From Luteimonas fraxinea (GTDB taxonomy: Bacteria; Pseudomonadota; Gammaproteobacteria; Xanthomonadales; Xanthomonadaceae), in NCBI RefSeq assembly GCF_021233355.1, contig NZ_CP089507.1, positions 3,659,001 through 3,723,000 on the forward strand: a DNA stretch of 64,000 bases, written 5' to 3'. The translations under genes and the position numbers were made by a program. How positions within the stretch are numbered: position 1 is the stretch's first letter; each line of letters opens with the position of its first letter. Under the pieces are notes generated by a model. It did not search any database, had not been told where the DNA came from, and was given only the letters and a program-made list of their open reading frames with translations. Shown piece after piece: positions 1-7,989 of the stretch.

Positions 1-447
1 TGAGTCCTGGGTGTTTTCGTCCCGGCTGAAATACTGGATGTTCATCCGCAGGCCGTCGGCCGACAGCGGCATCTGCTTGATCTGGCTGCGGTTGTAGTCG
101 ATGGGGGATTCGATCGACTCGCTGATGCCCGGAAGCTTTGCGCGCAGCGGTTGCGAGGCCCGGATAGCCTGGATCTTCGCCTTGGCATAGGCCTCGGCGG
201 CCGTGGACACCGACTGGCCGAACTCGGCGCGCTCGGCGTCCAGTTCCTTGGTGTCGATGCCCATGCCGGCGAGCTCCTGGGACGTCATGTCCAGTGAGCG
301 CTTGGTTGCGAGCAGGGAGTTGAGCGAGTCCTCGGCGGCGTCGGCGGGTGCCTGTGCCGCGGCGATCTGCTCGAGCACTTCGAGTCGTTCTCTGCTGACC
401 AGGTTACCGAGGGCAAGGGCGGGGTCGTACGGGATGGTGGATGGCAT
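1..447 (-). CDS. Hypothetical helical protein, 3' part cut by window edge
   Basis: An open frame of 149 codons runs from an ATG at 447 to the left edge without a stop, so the C-terminus lies outside. A GGAG ribosome site sits about 8 bases before the start. The protein begins MPSTIPYDPALALGNLVS and is rich in Ala, Glu, Lys and Ser with no signal peptide or membrane segment in the visible part; the pattern suggests long amphipathic helices. A conserved-looking block, PIDYNRSQIKQMPLSADGL, lies near residues 116-134. It follows the Mor-like gene on the same strand after 73 bases, so the two may share a transcript. I do not recognise the function. Absence of a signal and the helical character would fit a cytosolic or pore-forming-type protein, but that is only a guess. 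Confidence 0.75.
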   Translation of the reverse strand, partial: MPSTIPYDPALALGNLVSRERLEVLEQIAAAQAPADAAEDSLNSLLATKRSLDMTSQELAGMGIDTKELDAERAEFGQSVSTAAEAYAKAKIQAIRASQPLRAKLPGISESIESPIDYNRSQIKQMPLSADGLRMNIQYFSRDENTQDS

Positions 448-520
448 GGTGCGTCTCCGGATGAAATGTCGAGTGGGTCGGGCGTGCGCGACATGGCGTC
501 GCTTCGCCGCGGGGTGGCGT

Positions 521-1009
521 CTAGTTCCGGTAGGCCTTCAGCTGACGCCTGGACACGCCGAAGGTGGCGTGGAGCATTTCGGGGGGCCACTTCCTGGCGA
601 CGGCGACACGGATGGCCGCCCGGCGCAGCGACAGGAACAGGCCCCAGGAGCTGGGAATGTCCAACTGGCCGTTGACGTCGGCGATGTCGCGCCAGTGCTG
701 GTAGACCACCGACGGCACGTCCAGGCCGGTCATGTCGAAAAAGCGCGCGGCGCGCGTTGGAAGATAGATGCGCTTGCCGCCATAGCTGTTGACCAGATCG
801 ATGATCAGCTCGAAGCCGCCGACGGCGCCGATTTCGGCCAGCGATGCCGGTAAAGCCTCGACCACGAACGCCTTGTTCTGCTCGCAGAAGCACACGCACA
901 TGTACCGCGACTCGCCCTGGAAAATAGACGCGCCGCCAATCAGGCTGATGAAGCATTCGCCCGGCTGCATGCCGGATACGAGCCACTGCGACGTCCCTGT
1001 GTGGTCCAT
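521..1009 (-). CDS. Mor-like DNA-binding transcription factor
   Basis: A 162-residue protein. The C-terminal 100 residues read like the Mor (middle operon regulator) family of phage Mu: a first helical part with SLAEIGAVGGFELIIDL, the hallmark YGGKRIYLPT strand near residues 76-85, then a predicted helix-turn-helix ending ATFGVSRRQLKAYRN. In Mor the first part makes the dimer and the last part binds DNA. The first 50 residues, containing several Cys (CVCFC around 39-43), are not typical of Mor and look like an added domain. The start has a GGGGG run 5 bases upstream. No other phage genes are visible, so it is either a domesticated regulator or the edge of something to the left. Family call moderately sure; target unknown. 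Confidence 0.6.
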   Translation of the reverse strand: MDHTGTSQWLVSGMQPGECFISLIGGASIFQGESRYMCVCFCEQNKAFVVEALPASLAEIGAVGGFELIIDLVNSYGGKRIYLPTRAARFFDMTGLDVPSVVYQHWRDIADVNGQLDIPSSWGLFLSLRRAAIRVAVARKWPPEMLHATFGVSRRQLKAYRN

Positions 1010-1249
1010 GAAACCCCCTGTGCATCCATGGCAGTTGGTGGTGCCTCACGCTATGGAGGCTTCCAACGCGGGTGTAGGGGATCGGTCTTCCCTAGTGGTA
1101 AAAATTCTCGCTTGCTGAAGGATTCTGTGATGGTGTCGCGAGTTCTGCCACGCGGCTCGAGCTGCGTTCAACGCAAGACGTCACTGCGGCCTTAAGCACC
1201 TCCGTCCTCCGTCTGGCGGACGGGCACTTCATGGATCGAGGAGATGACG

Positions 1250-1957
1250 ATGTCGAAGTTCGAGACGGAAGATCGCGGCGCGCTGGGCTATTTCCTGAGC
1301 GAGGACGGCCAGTCCCGGTTGCGCAAGCTGCACCAGCACATCGAGTTCCTGTCACGCCTGGCAGAGCCGCGCGTGGACGAGGAAGAGGACGGGCCTGAAA
1401 TCGACCACCCCGCGTTGGCCGGCTGCATGGACCTGCTGGCCGAGCAGGTGCAACTGGTGCTCGATGCGGTGGCTTGGCCGGCACGCCTTCAGGCGAAGGG
1501 CAAGCGGGGCGATGACCAGGACGAGGCCGACGACGACCACGACGACCACGACGACGACGACAGCGACGAAGACGAAGCTGAGGATGTGGATGTGGATGCC
1601 TCGGACGATGTCGAAGAGGCAGTCGCGACGGAACCGGGTGGGGCGAAGTATCTGGTCGGCATGACGCTGCGTCAGATCGATGAAGCGACCAACCTGCTCG
1701 ACATGCTGGTTGCCCAAGGCGATCTGCTGCACTTGAGCGGCACTTCGGGCACCGAATTCACGGACAACACGATTGCAATCGCTGGCGCGTCCATCTTCGA
1801 TAGTGCGCAGGTGCTGCAGGCACTCCACCGGCAGGTGATTTCGCAGTACCTCACTGATCGGCCGGCCGCGCGACCGCGGGTGCGGGAGACGCCGCCGCTG
1901 TACAACGTTCACGTGACTGCAACTGCCAAGCCGCAGGGCGAACACCGCGCCCACTAG
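1250..1957 (+). CDS. XAC0095-family protein with acidic insert
   Basis: A 235-residue cytosolic protein. The start at 1250 is chosen over the in-frame ATG at 1244 because GAGGAG ends just before 1244, leaving the proper 6-base spacing only for 1250. Residues 10-40 (GYFLSEDGQSRLRKLHQHI and on) and the following stretch with DLLAEQVQLVLDAVAWPA match the small XAC0095-like proteins found almost only in xanthomonads. Here the family core is split or extended: residues about 87-122 are an Asp/Glu/His run, followed by a second helical part with LRQIDEATNLLDMLVAQGD. The role of the family is not established. The acidic run could bind metal or basic partners, which is inference. A strong hairpin ends the gene at 1971-2007. 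Confidence 0.7.
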   Translation: MSKFETEDRGALGYFLSEDGQSRLRKLHQHIEFLSRLAEPRVDEEEDGPEIDHPALAGCMDLLAEQVQLVLDAVAWPARLQAKGKRGDDQDEADDDHDDHDDDDSDEDEAEDVDVDASDDVEEAVATEPGGAKYLVGMTLRQIDEATNLLDMLVAQGDLLHLSGTSGTEFTDNTIAIAGASIFDSAQVLQALHRQVISQYLTDRPAARPRVRETPPLYNVHVTATAKPQGEHRAH

Positions 1958-1970
1958 CACTGAGCCCAAC

Positions 1971-2007
1971 GCAACCCGCAGCGGCGCTGATGCGTGCTGC
2001 GGGTTGC
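1971..2007 (+). terminator. Hairpin after XAC0095-family gene
   Basis: A perfect 12-bp stem, GCAACCCGCAGC (1971-1982) with GCTGCGGGTTGC (1996-2007), loop of 13 bases, starts 13 bases after the stop codon and is followed by ATTTCGCTTTCG. It fits a rho-independent terminator with a weak T tract. The remaining 330 bases up to 2343 show no convincing gene or site. Confidence 0.6.
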
Positions 2008-2343
2008 ATTTCGCTTTCGAGGTAATGACTCCGGCCAATGCGCCGCCTGTGCGTGCGGGTCGGGCATGGCCGGATCCTGCAACTGACGCTGCTGTCCTTT
2101 TGAGCCGTCGGCATGCCGACTGTTCGTGCATTGCCGGGATCGAAGCCGATCCAGCTGCCGCAGGGGATGCTGTTACGCCGCACACACATGCTCAGACCGC
2201 ATCGCGGAGTGGGTTAGTTCTGCCGTGCGCAACGCTTTTGCCAAGCAATGAAAGTCGACAGCACACCGGAACGTTTGCTTGTCGAACAACAAGAAGGCGC
2301 TCCGGCGACCACCCCGTCGTCGTAACTGCTCTGGAAATGAACC

Positions 2344-3372
2344 TTATTCGCCGTGAGGCAGGAACACGCCACGGAACCGCATCTTCCCGGAGGACAGGCG
2401 GTCGTATGCTTCGGTCGCTTGGTCGAGCGAGAAGGTTTCGACGATTGGCTTGACCTTTCCCTTCGCGGCAAGTTCAAGAATCTCGGCGAGGTAATGTTGT
2501 CCGCCATGGGTGGAGCCCACCACGCGCTGGCGCATCATATGGAAGGGCTTACCGTCGGACGGGATCGAGAACGGCTTGCTGAAGTCGAGTCCGCACAGGA
2601 CGATGCGCCCGTCGGGCTTGACTCCCGCCATCGCTTTTTCGGCGGTGTCGAAGTCGTTGGTCGTGACCAGAAGAACATCTGCGCCGCCAGCCGCCAACAG
2701 CTCCTGGCCGTTCGCGACGACGATGTCTGCACCAAGATCTTTCGCAAGCTTGTGCTTGTCCGGCGAATGCGTGATCGCAATGGTCTCGAATCCGCAGGCC
2801 TTGGAGAACTGGAGGGCGACGTGGCCAAGTCCACCAATACCGAGCACCGCGACCCTGTCACCCGGTTTCGGGTCCGCATCGCGCATGCCACTCCAGGTGG
2901 TGTAGCCCGCGCACATCATCGGCGCAGCGTCCTCGTAGTCCAGCCCATCGGGCAGCAATACAGTGCCTTCCGCAGAGATCGCGATGTACTGTGCGTGCCC
3001 GCCCTGCGACGCGAAGCCCGTCGTTCTGGGCGAAACGCAGTTCATGGCCGTCTGGCCGGTCAACGGACGGTTCTGGCGGCAGTAAGGGCATCGACCGCAC
3101 GAGGACTGCACCCATGTGGTGCCGATTCGGTCTCCCACCTTGCGTGTGCGGACGCCCGCGCCGACTTCGACAATCTCACCAACCACCTCGTGGCCAGGAG
3201 TCTGCGGATAAATGTCGCCGCCAGCCCCCTGGGTGGCCCAAACGTCCGTGTAGCACATGCCAGAAGCGTGAACTTTCACCAGGACCAACCCTGGCTCTGC
3301 CTTGGGCACGGGGACCTCATGAACTTCCCAAGGCTTGTTGGCCCCGGTCATCACAACTGCCTTCATCTTCAT
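2344..3372 (-). CDS. Zinc-dependent alcohol dehydrogenase
   Basis: A 342-residue medium-chain dehydrogenase that would oxidise alcohols with NAD(P). Visible: catalytic zinc ligands Cys40 (GMCYTD), His61-Glu62 (PGHE) and Cys154; structural zinc cysteines 92, 95 and 98 (CGRCPYC) with the fourth probably Cys112, after an unusually long spacer of 13 residues instead of about 7; Rossmann motif GIGGLGH at 178-184. Length fits the family. AGAGGAA lies 8 bases before the start. It is divergent from a LysR-type gene (start 3523) across 150 bases, which likely holds both promoters and the LysR operator. Base use here is visibly more AT-rich than in most neighbours. Substrate unknown; the nearest well-known relatives act on ethanol and other primary alcohols. 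Confidence 0.9.
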   Translation of the reverse strand: MKMKAVVMTGANKPWEVHEVPVPKAEPGLVLVKVHASGMCYTDVWATQGAGGDIYPQTPGHEVVGEIVEVGAGVRTRKVGDRIGTTWVQSSCGRCPYCRQNRPLTGQTAMNCVSPRTTGFASQGGHAQYIAISAEGTVLLPDGLDYEDAAPMMCAGYTTWSGMRDADPKPGDRVAVLGIGGLGHVALQFSKACGFETIAITHSPDKHKLAKDLGADIVVANGQELLAAGGADVLLVTTNDFDTAEKAMAGVKPDGRIVLCGLDFSKPFSIPSDGKPFHMMRQRVVGSTHGGQHYLAEILELAAKGKVKPIVETFSLDQATEAYDRLSSGKMRFRGVFLPHGE

Positions 3373-3522
3373 CGCCGTTTCCTCTCTATCAGGTGGTCTG
3401 TGGGCTGCGATCTAGCGGCGTACAGCGACACCAAGCTGGCTTGGAACCGGCGATGCTGCACCCTGATTCGAGTCTATGAGCCGTAGACTGTCGCGACAAT
3501 CTGCTCAATATTTGATGCCAAG

Positions 3523-4440
3523 ATGAAATCAATTCACCAATCTAAGGGCAACGATCTGGCGGCCTTTGCCGCTTTCCTGGCAGTCGCGGCCCATCGGAGT
3601 TTCCGCAGCGCCGCAAGCGAACTCAACATGACGCCGTCGGCGATCAGCCATTCGATCAAGGTGCTCGAACAACGGTTGAATGTCCGTCTATTCAACCGAA
3701 CGACTCGAAGCGTCTCCTTGACTGAGGCGGGTGAACGTCTCGCCCTAAAACTTAGGCCGGCAATGGCCTCAATCGAAGAGGCCGTTCAGGAGTTGGAGGT
3801 CGATGAGCATGTGCCCAGCGGTACCGTGCGAATCAATGCCAGCGAGGGCGCTATCCGGTTGACACTGTGGCCAGTGCTTGCACGCTTTTTGCGTGAGTAT
3901 CCACGCGTCCATATCGACATATTCACTGATGGCAGGCTCGGCGATATTGTTGCCGATGGTTTCGATGCTGGTATCCGGTTAGCGGAAGCAGTACCAAAGG
4001 ATATGGTGGCCATCCCGGTTATGGGGGAGGTCCGCTTTGCGGCATTGGCGTCGCCCGGGTATCTAGAGCAGCACGGGCATCCAAGGGTGCCGCAAGATCT
4101 GTATGACCATAATTGCATCCGCTTCCGCTTCGAGAGCGGTGCAATCTACCGGTGGGAGTTTGAGCGCCAGGGCGTGGTCGAAAGGATCAATCCTTCCGGC
4201 TCTCTCACATTGACCGATCAACCGCTGATGGTGGAGGCATCAATCGATGGCATAGGCATCGCCTTCGTGCCCGATCATCTCGCAGTCAATGCGCTCAACG
4301 ACGGCCGACTTAAACGCCTTCTGGAAGATTGGTGTCCCGCGTATCCAGGGCTTTGTCTCTACTACGTGGCGAATCGCCACCTACCATCTGGCCTGAGAGC
4401 GTTGATCAATATGATGACTGGAATGCGTTCAGACAGTTGA
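3523..4440 (+). CDS. LysR-type transcriptional regulator
   Basis: A 305-residue LysR-family regulator. Residues 10-70 form the winged helix-turn-helix (FLAVAAHRSFRSAASELN, then SAISHSIKVLEQRL and RLFNRTTRSVSLTEAGE), residues about 95-295 the substrate-binding-like effector domain. The sequence after the HTH, with DEHVPSGTVRINASEGA and IRFRFESGAIYRWEFER, is like the CrgA/AaeR-type subgroup. It is divergently placed next to the zinc alcohol dehydrogenase and is the obvious candidate to control it, probably responding to the alcohol or aldehyde. The gene is much richer in A/T than the window average, and so is the 235-base spacer to 4676, suggesting lateral acquisition of the pair. Confidence 0.9.
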   Translation: MKSIHQSKGNDLAAFAAFLAVAAHRSFRSAASELNMTPSAISHSIKVLEQRLNVRLFNRTTRSVSLTEAGERLALKLRPAMASIEEAVQELEVDEHVPSGTVRINASEGAIRLTLWPVLARFLREYPRVHIDIFTDGRLGDIVADGFDAGIRLAEAVPKDMVAIPVMGEVRFAALASPGYLEQHGHPRVPQDLYDHNCIRFRFESGAIYRWEFERQGVVERINPSGSLTLTDQPLMVEASIDGIGIAFVPDHLAVNALNDGRLKRLLEDWCPAYPGLCLYYVANRHLPSGLRALINMMTGMRSDS

Positions 4441-4675
4441 AAGATTACCCGCCAGGAGGAGCATGGTTCACGGCAGTGAAGTGGGTATCGCTTCGTTATC
4501 TTTCTCCGAAAGGCCCAACATAAGCAGGTCGTTCCGACATCTAGGGGACGCCCTAGGTGCGTAAATCAGCACATTTCACATGTCGTTTATGTATTCCAAT
4601 CTCGCCTGAAGGTGCACGGTATTCATGGCAAAAACGCCGCTATATTCCGGACTCCCCCGAAGCAGGAGAACTGAA

Positions 4676-4945
4676 ATGTCGCTCATCCAACAGCATAAGA
4701 AGACGGCACAAATGGTCGGCGTGGCGCTGGTCGCGGCCGTGGGGCTTGGTGGCTGTGCCACGTACAAGGACGACTTCGCACGCATCGATACGCGCCTCGA
4801 TACCCTCGACTCGCGGGTGCAGGGTGCGGCGCAGAGCGCGGAATCCGCCAACCAGTCGGCGACGCAGGCCAATCAGCGCCTGGATACGATGGAACGTCGC
4901 GTCCAGCAGCTGGAAACGGCGCCGCGTCGCACGCCGCGCGGTTGA
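4676..4945 (+). CDS. Lpp/OprI-like alanine-zipper lipoprotein
   Basis: An 89-residue lipoprotein. The start at 4676 is chosen because AGGAGAA lies 7 bases upstream and it gives a proper lipoprotein signal: basic N-end, hydrophobic VGVALVAAVGLGG, then lipobox GLGGC with the modified Cys near residue 28. The mature part is a regular coiled coil with Ala and Ser at the heptad contact sites (RLDTLDSRVQGAAQSAESAN), the alanine-zipper pattern of Lpp and OprI. It ends RTPRG rather than the Lys that links Lpp to peptidoglycan, so covalent attachment is not supported. Likely an abundant envelope-spacing lipoprotein; the strong hairpin downstream and the L,D-transpeptidase-like gene next door fit an envelope role. 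Confidence 0.8.
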   Translation: MSLIQQHKKTAQMVGVALVAAVGLGGCATYKDDFARIDTRLDTLDSRVQGAAQSAESANQSATQANQRLDTMERRVQQLETAPRRTPRG

Positions 4946-4954
4946 TCTGATCGG

Positions 4955-4991
4955 ACCGGGACCCGTTGGCCTGGCGGTCACGGGTCCCGGT
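4955..4991 (+). terminator. Terminator hairpin after alanine-zipper lipoprotein
   Basis: A perfect 12-bp stem, ACCGGGACCCGT (4955-4966) and ACGGGTCCCGGT (4980-4991), separated by 13 bases, starts 9 bases after the stop. A short CTTTTC follows about 10 bases later. Likely stops transcription of the lipoprotein gene. Confidence 0.65.
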
Positions 4992-5045
4992 GTGTCACCC
5001 GTCTTTTCGAGGAGTTGTCCCATCGCCACGTCCACACATCCTGCG

Positions 5046-5726
5046 ATGCGGGTCTTCCACACGGCGCTGTTGCTCGCGTTGTCATCCGCCAGCGTCGGGG
5101 TGGCCATGGCCGAGGACACCGTGGCGCCACAGGCCGCCTCGGCTAACCAGCTTCCGCCCGGCCAAGAGGTCTCCGACACGGTGATCGAGCTTGCGGGCTG
5201 GGTCATCGCCGCCGATGACAACCACGGCTATCCGTTCATGGTGATGGACAAGGCTGCCGCGCAGGTGCTGGTGTTCGGCGGCGACGGCAAGCTGCGAGGC
5301 GCAGCGCCCGGGCTGTTTGGTTCGGCAGTCGGCGATCATGCGGCGCCCGGCATCGCAGGTCTTGCGCTGCGCGAGATTCCGGGGCGGGATCGCACCACGC
5401 CGGCCGGTCGTTTCGTGGGTGGCTATGGCCCGTCGATCGATGCCGGGCGTGTGCTCTGGGTGGACTACGATTCGGCGGTCTCGCTGCACCCCACCGCCAG
5501 CGGCACGCCGGCCGAGCGACGCGAGGAACGCCTGGCATCGCCGACGCCGGACGACAACCGCGTCACCCACGGTTGCATCAACGTCGCGACCACGTTCTAC
5601 GAGGACGTCGTCCGTTCGACGTTCGAGAAGGGCGGTGTGTTCTACATCCTGCCGGACAAGGACTCGATGGCGGAGACCTTCCCGGAGTTCGCGCATAGTC
5701 GCGAGGGCGCGAAGCGGGACGAGTGA
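5046..5726 (+). CDS. Exported L,D-transpeptidase (YkuD)-like protein
   Basis: A 226-residue exported protein with signal peptide (residues 1-22, cut near VGVAMA-ED). The core resembles L,D-transpeptidases: a beta-rich stretch with VMDKAAAQVLVFGGDG (substrate-like strand), TTPAGRFVGGYGP, then the active-site block NRVTHGCINVATTFYEDV with the nucleophile in HGCIN. In the family this motif is HGxx...SHGC(I/V)R; here the final Arg is replaced by Asn, as in some periplasmic YkuD variants. These enzymes cross-link peptidoglycan stems or attach Lpp. Its place right after an Lpp-like gene is suggestive, but that lipoprotein lacks the usual C-terminal Lys. The start is uncertain: GAGGAG at 5009 is rather far from the ATG. 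Confidence 0.75.
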   Translation: MRVFHTALLLALSSASVGVAMAEDTVAPQAASANQLPPGQEVSDTVIELAGWVIAADDNHGYPFMVMDKAAAQVLVFGGDGKLRGAAPGLFGSAVGDHAAPGIAGLALREIPGRDRTTPAGRFVGGYGPSIDAGRVLWVDYDSAVSLHPTASGTPAERREERLASPTPDDNRVTHGCINVATTFYEDVVRSTFEKGGVFYILPDKDSMAETFPEFAHSREGAKRDE

Positions 5727-5771
5727 GTACAAGTCGCCGGTTTGATGAACCCGGCGGCATTGCAGGGTGGC

Positions 5772-5780
5772 GCTAGACTC
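5772..5780 (+). promoter_or_regulatory. Conserved -10-like element before yajD copy 1
   Basis: GCTAGACTC stands 5 bases before the yajD start and is repeated exactly at 12199-12207 before the second copy, although surrounding bases differ. TAGACT resembles a -10 box, which would give a very short leader or leaderless message. Conservation between copies is seen; promoter function is inferred. Confidence 0.4.
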
Positions 5781-5785
5781 CACCC

Positions 5786-6157
5786 ATGACGACGCCAGAC
5801 CAGAGCAAGCTCGATCGCATCGTGGCCGAAGCCCGGCGCAGTGCCGAGCAGCGCAACAACGGTTATCGCGAGCGGGCGCTGAAGATGTACCCGTGGATCT
5901 GCGGCCGCTGCGCGCGCGAGTTCACGCGCGTCAATCTGCGCGAACTGACGGTGCATCACCGCAACCACAACCACGACGACAACCCGGCCGATGGCAGCAA
6001 CTGGGAGTTGCTGTGCGTGTACTGCCACGACAACGAGCACTCACGGCAGCTCGACCACACCGGCGTCAGTGCACGGAACGCGGAGGACGCGCCGGCCGCG
6101 GCAACGTCCAATCCGTTCGCGGATCTGAAGGCGCGGCTCGAGAAGACCCGCGCCTGA
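5786..6157 (+). CDS. yajD: YajD-family HNH nuclease, copy 1
   Basis: A 123-residue HNH protein close to Escherichia coli YajD. It has two CxxC zinc knuckles (CGRC near 39-42 and CVYCHDNEH near 78-86) around the HNH core TVHHRNHNHDDNP, then the family tail NPFADLKARLEKTR. Such proteins bind zinc and are predicted nicking or binding nucleases, but YajD has no firmly known role. The gene is repeated at 12213-12584 with only five amino-acid differences. It lies between an L,D-transpeptidase-like gene and a PAS/GGDEF-like gene with no obvious functional link. Confidence 0.9.
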   Translation: MTTPDQSKLDRIVAEARRSAEQRNNGYRERALKMYPWICGRCAREFTRVNLRELTVHHRNHNHDDNPADGSNWELLCVYCHDNEHSRQLDHTGVSARNAEDAPAAATSNPFADLKARLEKTRA

Positions 6158-6287
6158 CCGGATCGCGCTTGCGGATCGGGTAGGCGATCTGCGGACGGAT
6201 CACCCGGGTTGCGTGGGTCGCAGGCGTTGCGGGTCATGTGCGCGTGCTGCTGGACCGGACTCGCGCTTCGGTGACCATAGCGCCCCA

Positions 6288-7919
6288 ATGCCTGCCGATC
6301 CCACGCCGTCCGCGCATCTGCTGCGCCTGTTGCCCGACGTGGTCGTGCAGACGGATGCGCGCTGGACGGTCACCTATCTCAATCCCGCCTGGCAGACGCT
6401 GACGGGCCACGCGGTTGCCGATGCGCTGGGCCGATCGCTGCTGGATTTCGTGCATCCCGACGACAACCCGACGCTGCGTTCGGGCATGCCGGTGTTCCGG
6501 CTGCGGTTCGCGGACCGGGCGTATCGATGGATGCGGCTGCAGTTGCAGCCCGAGACCGATGCGGCGGATCGGGTGGTCAGTCGCCAGGGCGTGCTGATCG
6601 AAGTGGCCGACGTCACCGAGCAGGTGCTGGTGGAAGTGCGCCAGCGCTTCCTGCGGTTGCTGGAGACCATCGATGGCGTGGTCTGGGAAGCCGAGCGCGG
6701 CGTGGGCAATACCTTTCTGAGTCCGCAGGTCGAGCGCCTGTTCGGCTTCACGGTGGAGCAGTGGCGCGCCGATCCGGGCTTCTGGCGCTCGCGCGTGCAT
6801 CCCGACGATCTGCAGGCGGCCTTGGCGATCGACAACGCCGCCTACGATGCGACGCACAGCTACGCCTACGAGATGAGTTACCGCCTGATCACGCGCTCCG
6901 GCGAGGTGGTCTGGGTGCGCGACCTGTGCCGGACGGTGGTCGAGGCGGAACGCCCGAACCGCATGATCGGCCTGATGATCGACGTGACCCGGCAGAAGCA
7001 GGCCGAACTAGAACTGCTGCGCTCCGACGAGCGCTACGCGCTGGCCACGCGCGGATCCAACGACGGCATCTGGGACTGGGATCTGCGTACGGACGTGCTG
7101 CACGTGTCCGGACGCTTCAACGGCATCCTTGGGCTGGACGCGACCGGGCCGGTGCACGCTGACGGCTGGCACTTCCTGCAGTCGCGCATCGATCCCGACG
7201 ATCGCGCCCGTGCGGAATCGGCGTACCGCCGGCATCTGGCCGGGGACAGCCCGAACTTCTCCGTGGATTTCCGCGCCTGGCACGGCTCGGGGCGCCTGGT
7301 GTGGGTGAACTGGCGCGGTGTCGCCCGCTTCGAGGACGGCATCGCCGTGCGCATGGCGGGCTCGTTGAGCGATCTGGCCGAACGCGGCAGTTCCTACGAC
7401 GCGCTGACCAACCTGCCGGGCCGGCCGCTGTTTCGCGATCGCCTCGATCACGCGATTGCACTGCATCGCGAAGGGCTGGCGGCGGGCGAGGACGCACCCG
7501 CGCAAAACCACACCACGATGTTCGCCGTGCTGATGCTCGACCTCGACGGTTTCAAGGCGGTCAACGACACCCACGGCCACCACGTCGGCGACCAGTTGCT
7601 GCAACAGGTCGCGCGTCGGTTGGAGAACTGCGCGCGCGCGGTCGACCTGGTCGCGCGCATGAGTGGCGACGAGTTCAATGTGCTGCTGGAGTCTGTCGAT
7701 TCCGCCGAGGCGGTCGAGCGGGCGCAGCAGATCGCTGCTGCGCTGGAGATTCCTTACAGGATCGGCATACACACCTTGACAAGCAGTGCGAGCATCGGCG
7801 TGGTGCATTGCACCCCGCGCTTGGTGACGAGCGACGACTACCTGCGCGCCGCGGATGCTGCGATGTATGAGGCCAAGACCCTGCCGTTCGGCGTATGCGT
7901 ACTTCCAGCGGCCATGTAA
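6288..7919 (+). CDS. Triple-PAS protein with SGDEF-type cyclase domain
   Basis: A 543-residue soluble sensor. Three PAS/PAC units are visible: residues about 10-115 (LPDVVVQTDARWTVTYLNPAW), 120-245 (PQVERLFGFTVEQWRAD, IGLMIDVTRQKQAE) and 250-370 (SNDGIWDWDLRTDVLHVS, a PAS_3 type). A GGDEF fold follows (DALTNLPGRPLFRDRLDHA, LMLDLDGFKAVNDTHGHHVGD). The signature near residue 457 reads SGDEF instead of GGDEF, while the RxxD inhibitory site (RAVD) five residues upstream is kept. The altered first Gly may weaken or abolish c-di-GMP synthesis; some variants at this place remain active. Start at 6288 is taken because the upstream extension shows no domain. Likely cytosolic. Confidence 0.85.
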   Translation: MPADPTPSAHLLRLLPDVVVQTDARWTVTYLNPAWQTLTGHAVADALGRSLLDFVHPDDNPTLRSGMPVFRLRFADRAYRWMRLQLQPETDAADRVVSRQGVLIEVADVTEQVLVEVRQRFLRLLETIDGVVWEAERGVGNTFLSPQVERLFGFTVEQWRADPGFWRSRVHPDDLQAALAIDNAAYDATHSYAYEMSYRLITRSGEVVWVRDLCRTVVEAERPNRMIGLMIDVTRQKQAELELLRSDERYALATRGSNDGIWDWDLRTDVLHVSGRFNGILGLDATGPVHADGWHFLQSRIDPDDRARAESAYRRHLAGDSPNFSVDFRAWHGSGRLVWVNWRGVARFEDGIAVRMAGSLSDLAERGSSYDALTNLPGRPLFRDRLDHAIALHREGLAAGEDAPAQNHTTMFAVLMLDLDGFKAVNDTHGHHVGDQLLQQVARRLENCARAVDLVARMSGDEFNVLLESVDSAEAVERAQQIAAALEIPYRIGIHTLTSSASIGVVHCTPRLVTSDDYLRAADAAMYEAKTLPFGVCVLPAAM

Positions 7920-7989
7920 AAGCGCACGCTTCGCTTCCCATAGTGGGACTTCAAGAACGCGACGTCCTCACTGCGCACTCCACCGGGTC

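Noticed and set aside
1500..1610. GAC/CAC-rich stretch as a tandem DNA repeat or CRISPR-like element
   Set aside because: It is an in-frame coding run for Asp/Glu/His without regular spacer structure.
2004..2453. Possible 149-codon gene on the plus strand
   Set aside because: It starts in a terminator hairpin and runs into the alcohol dehydrogenase gene on the other strand; no family pattern.
3440..3490. GATTCGAGTC resembling a tRNA T-loop
   Set aside because: No acceptor, D or anticodon arms can be folded around it.
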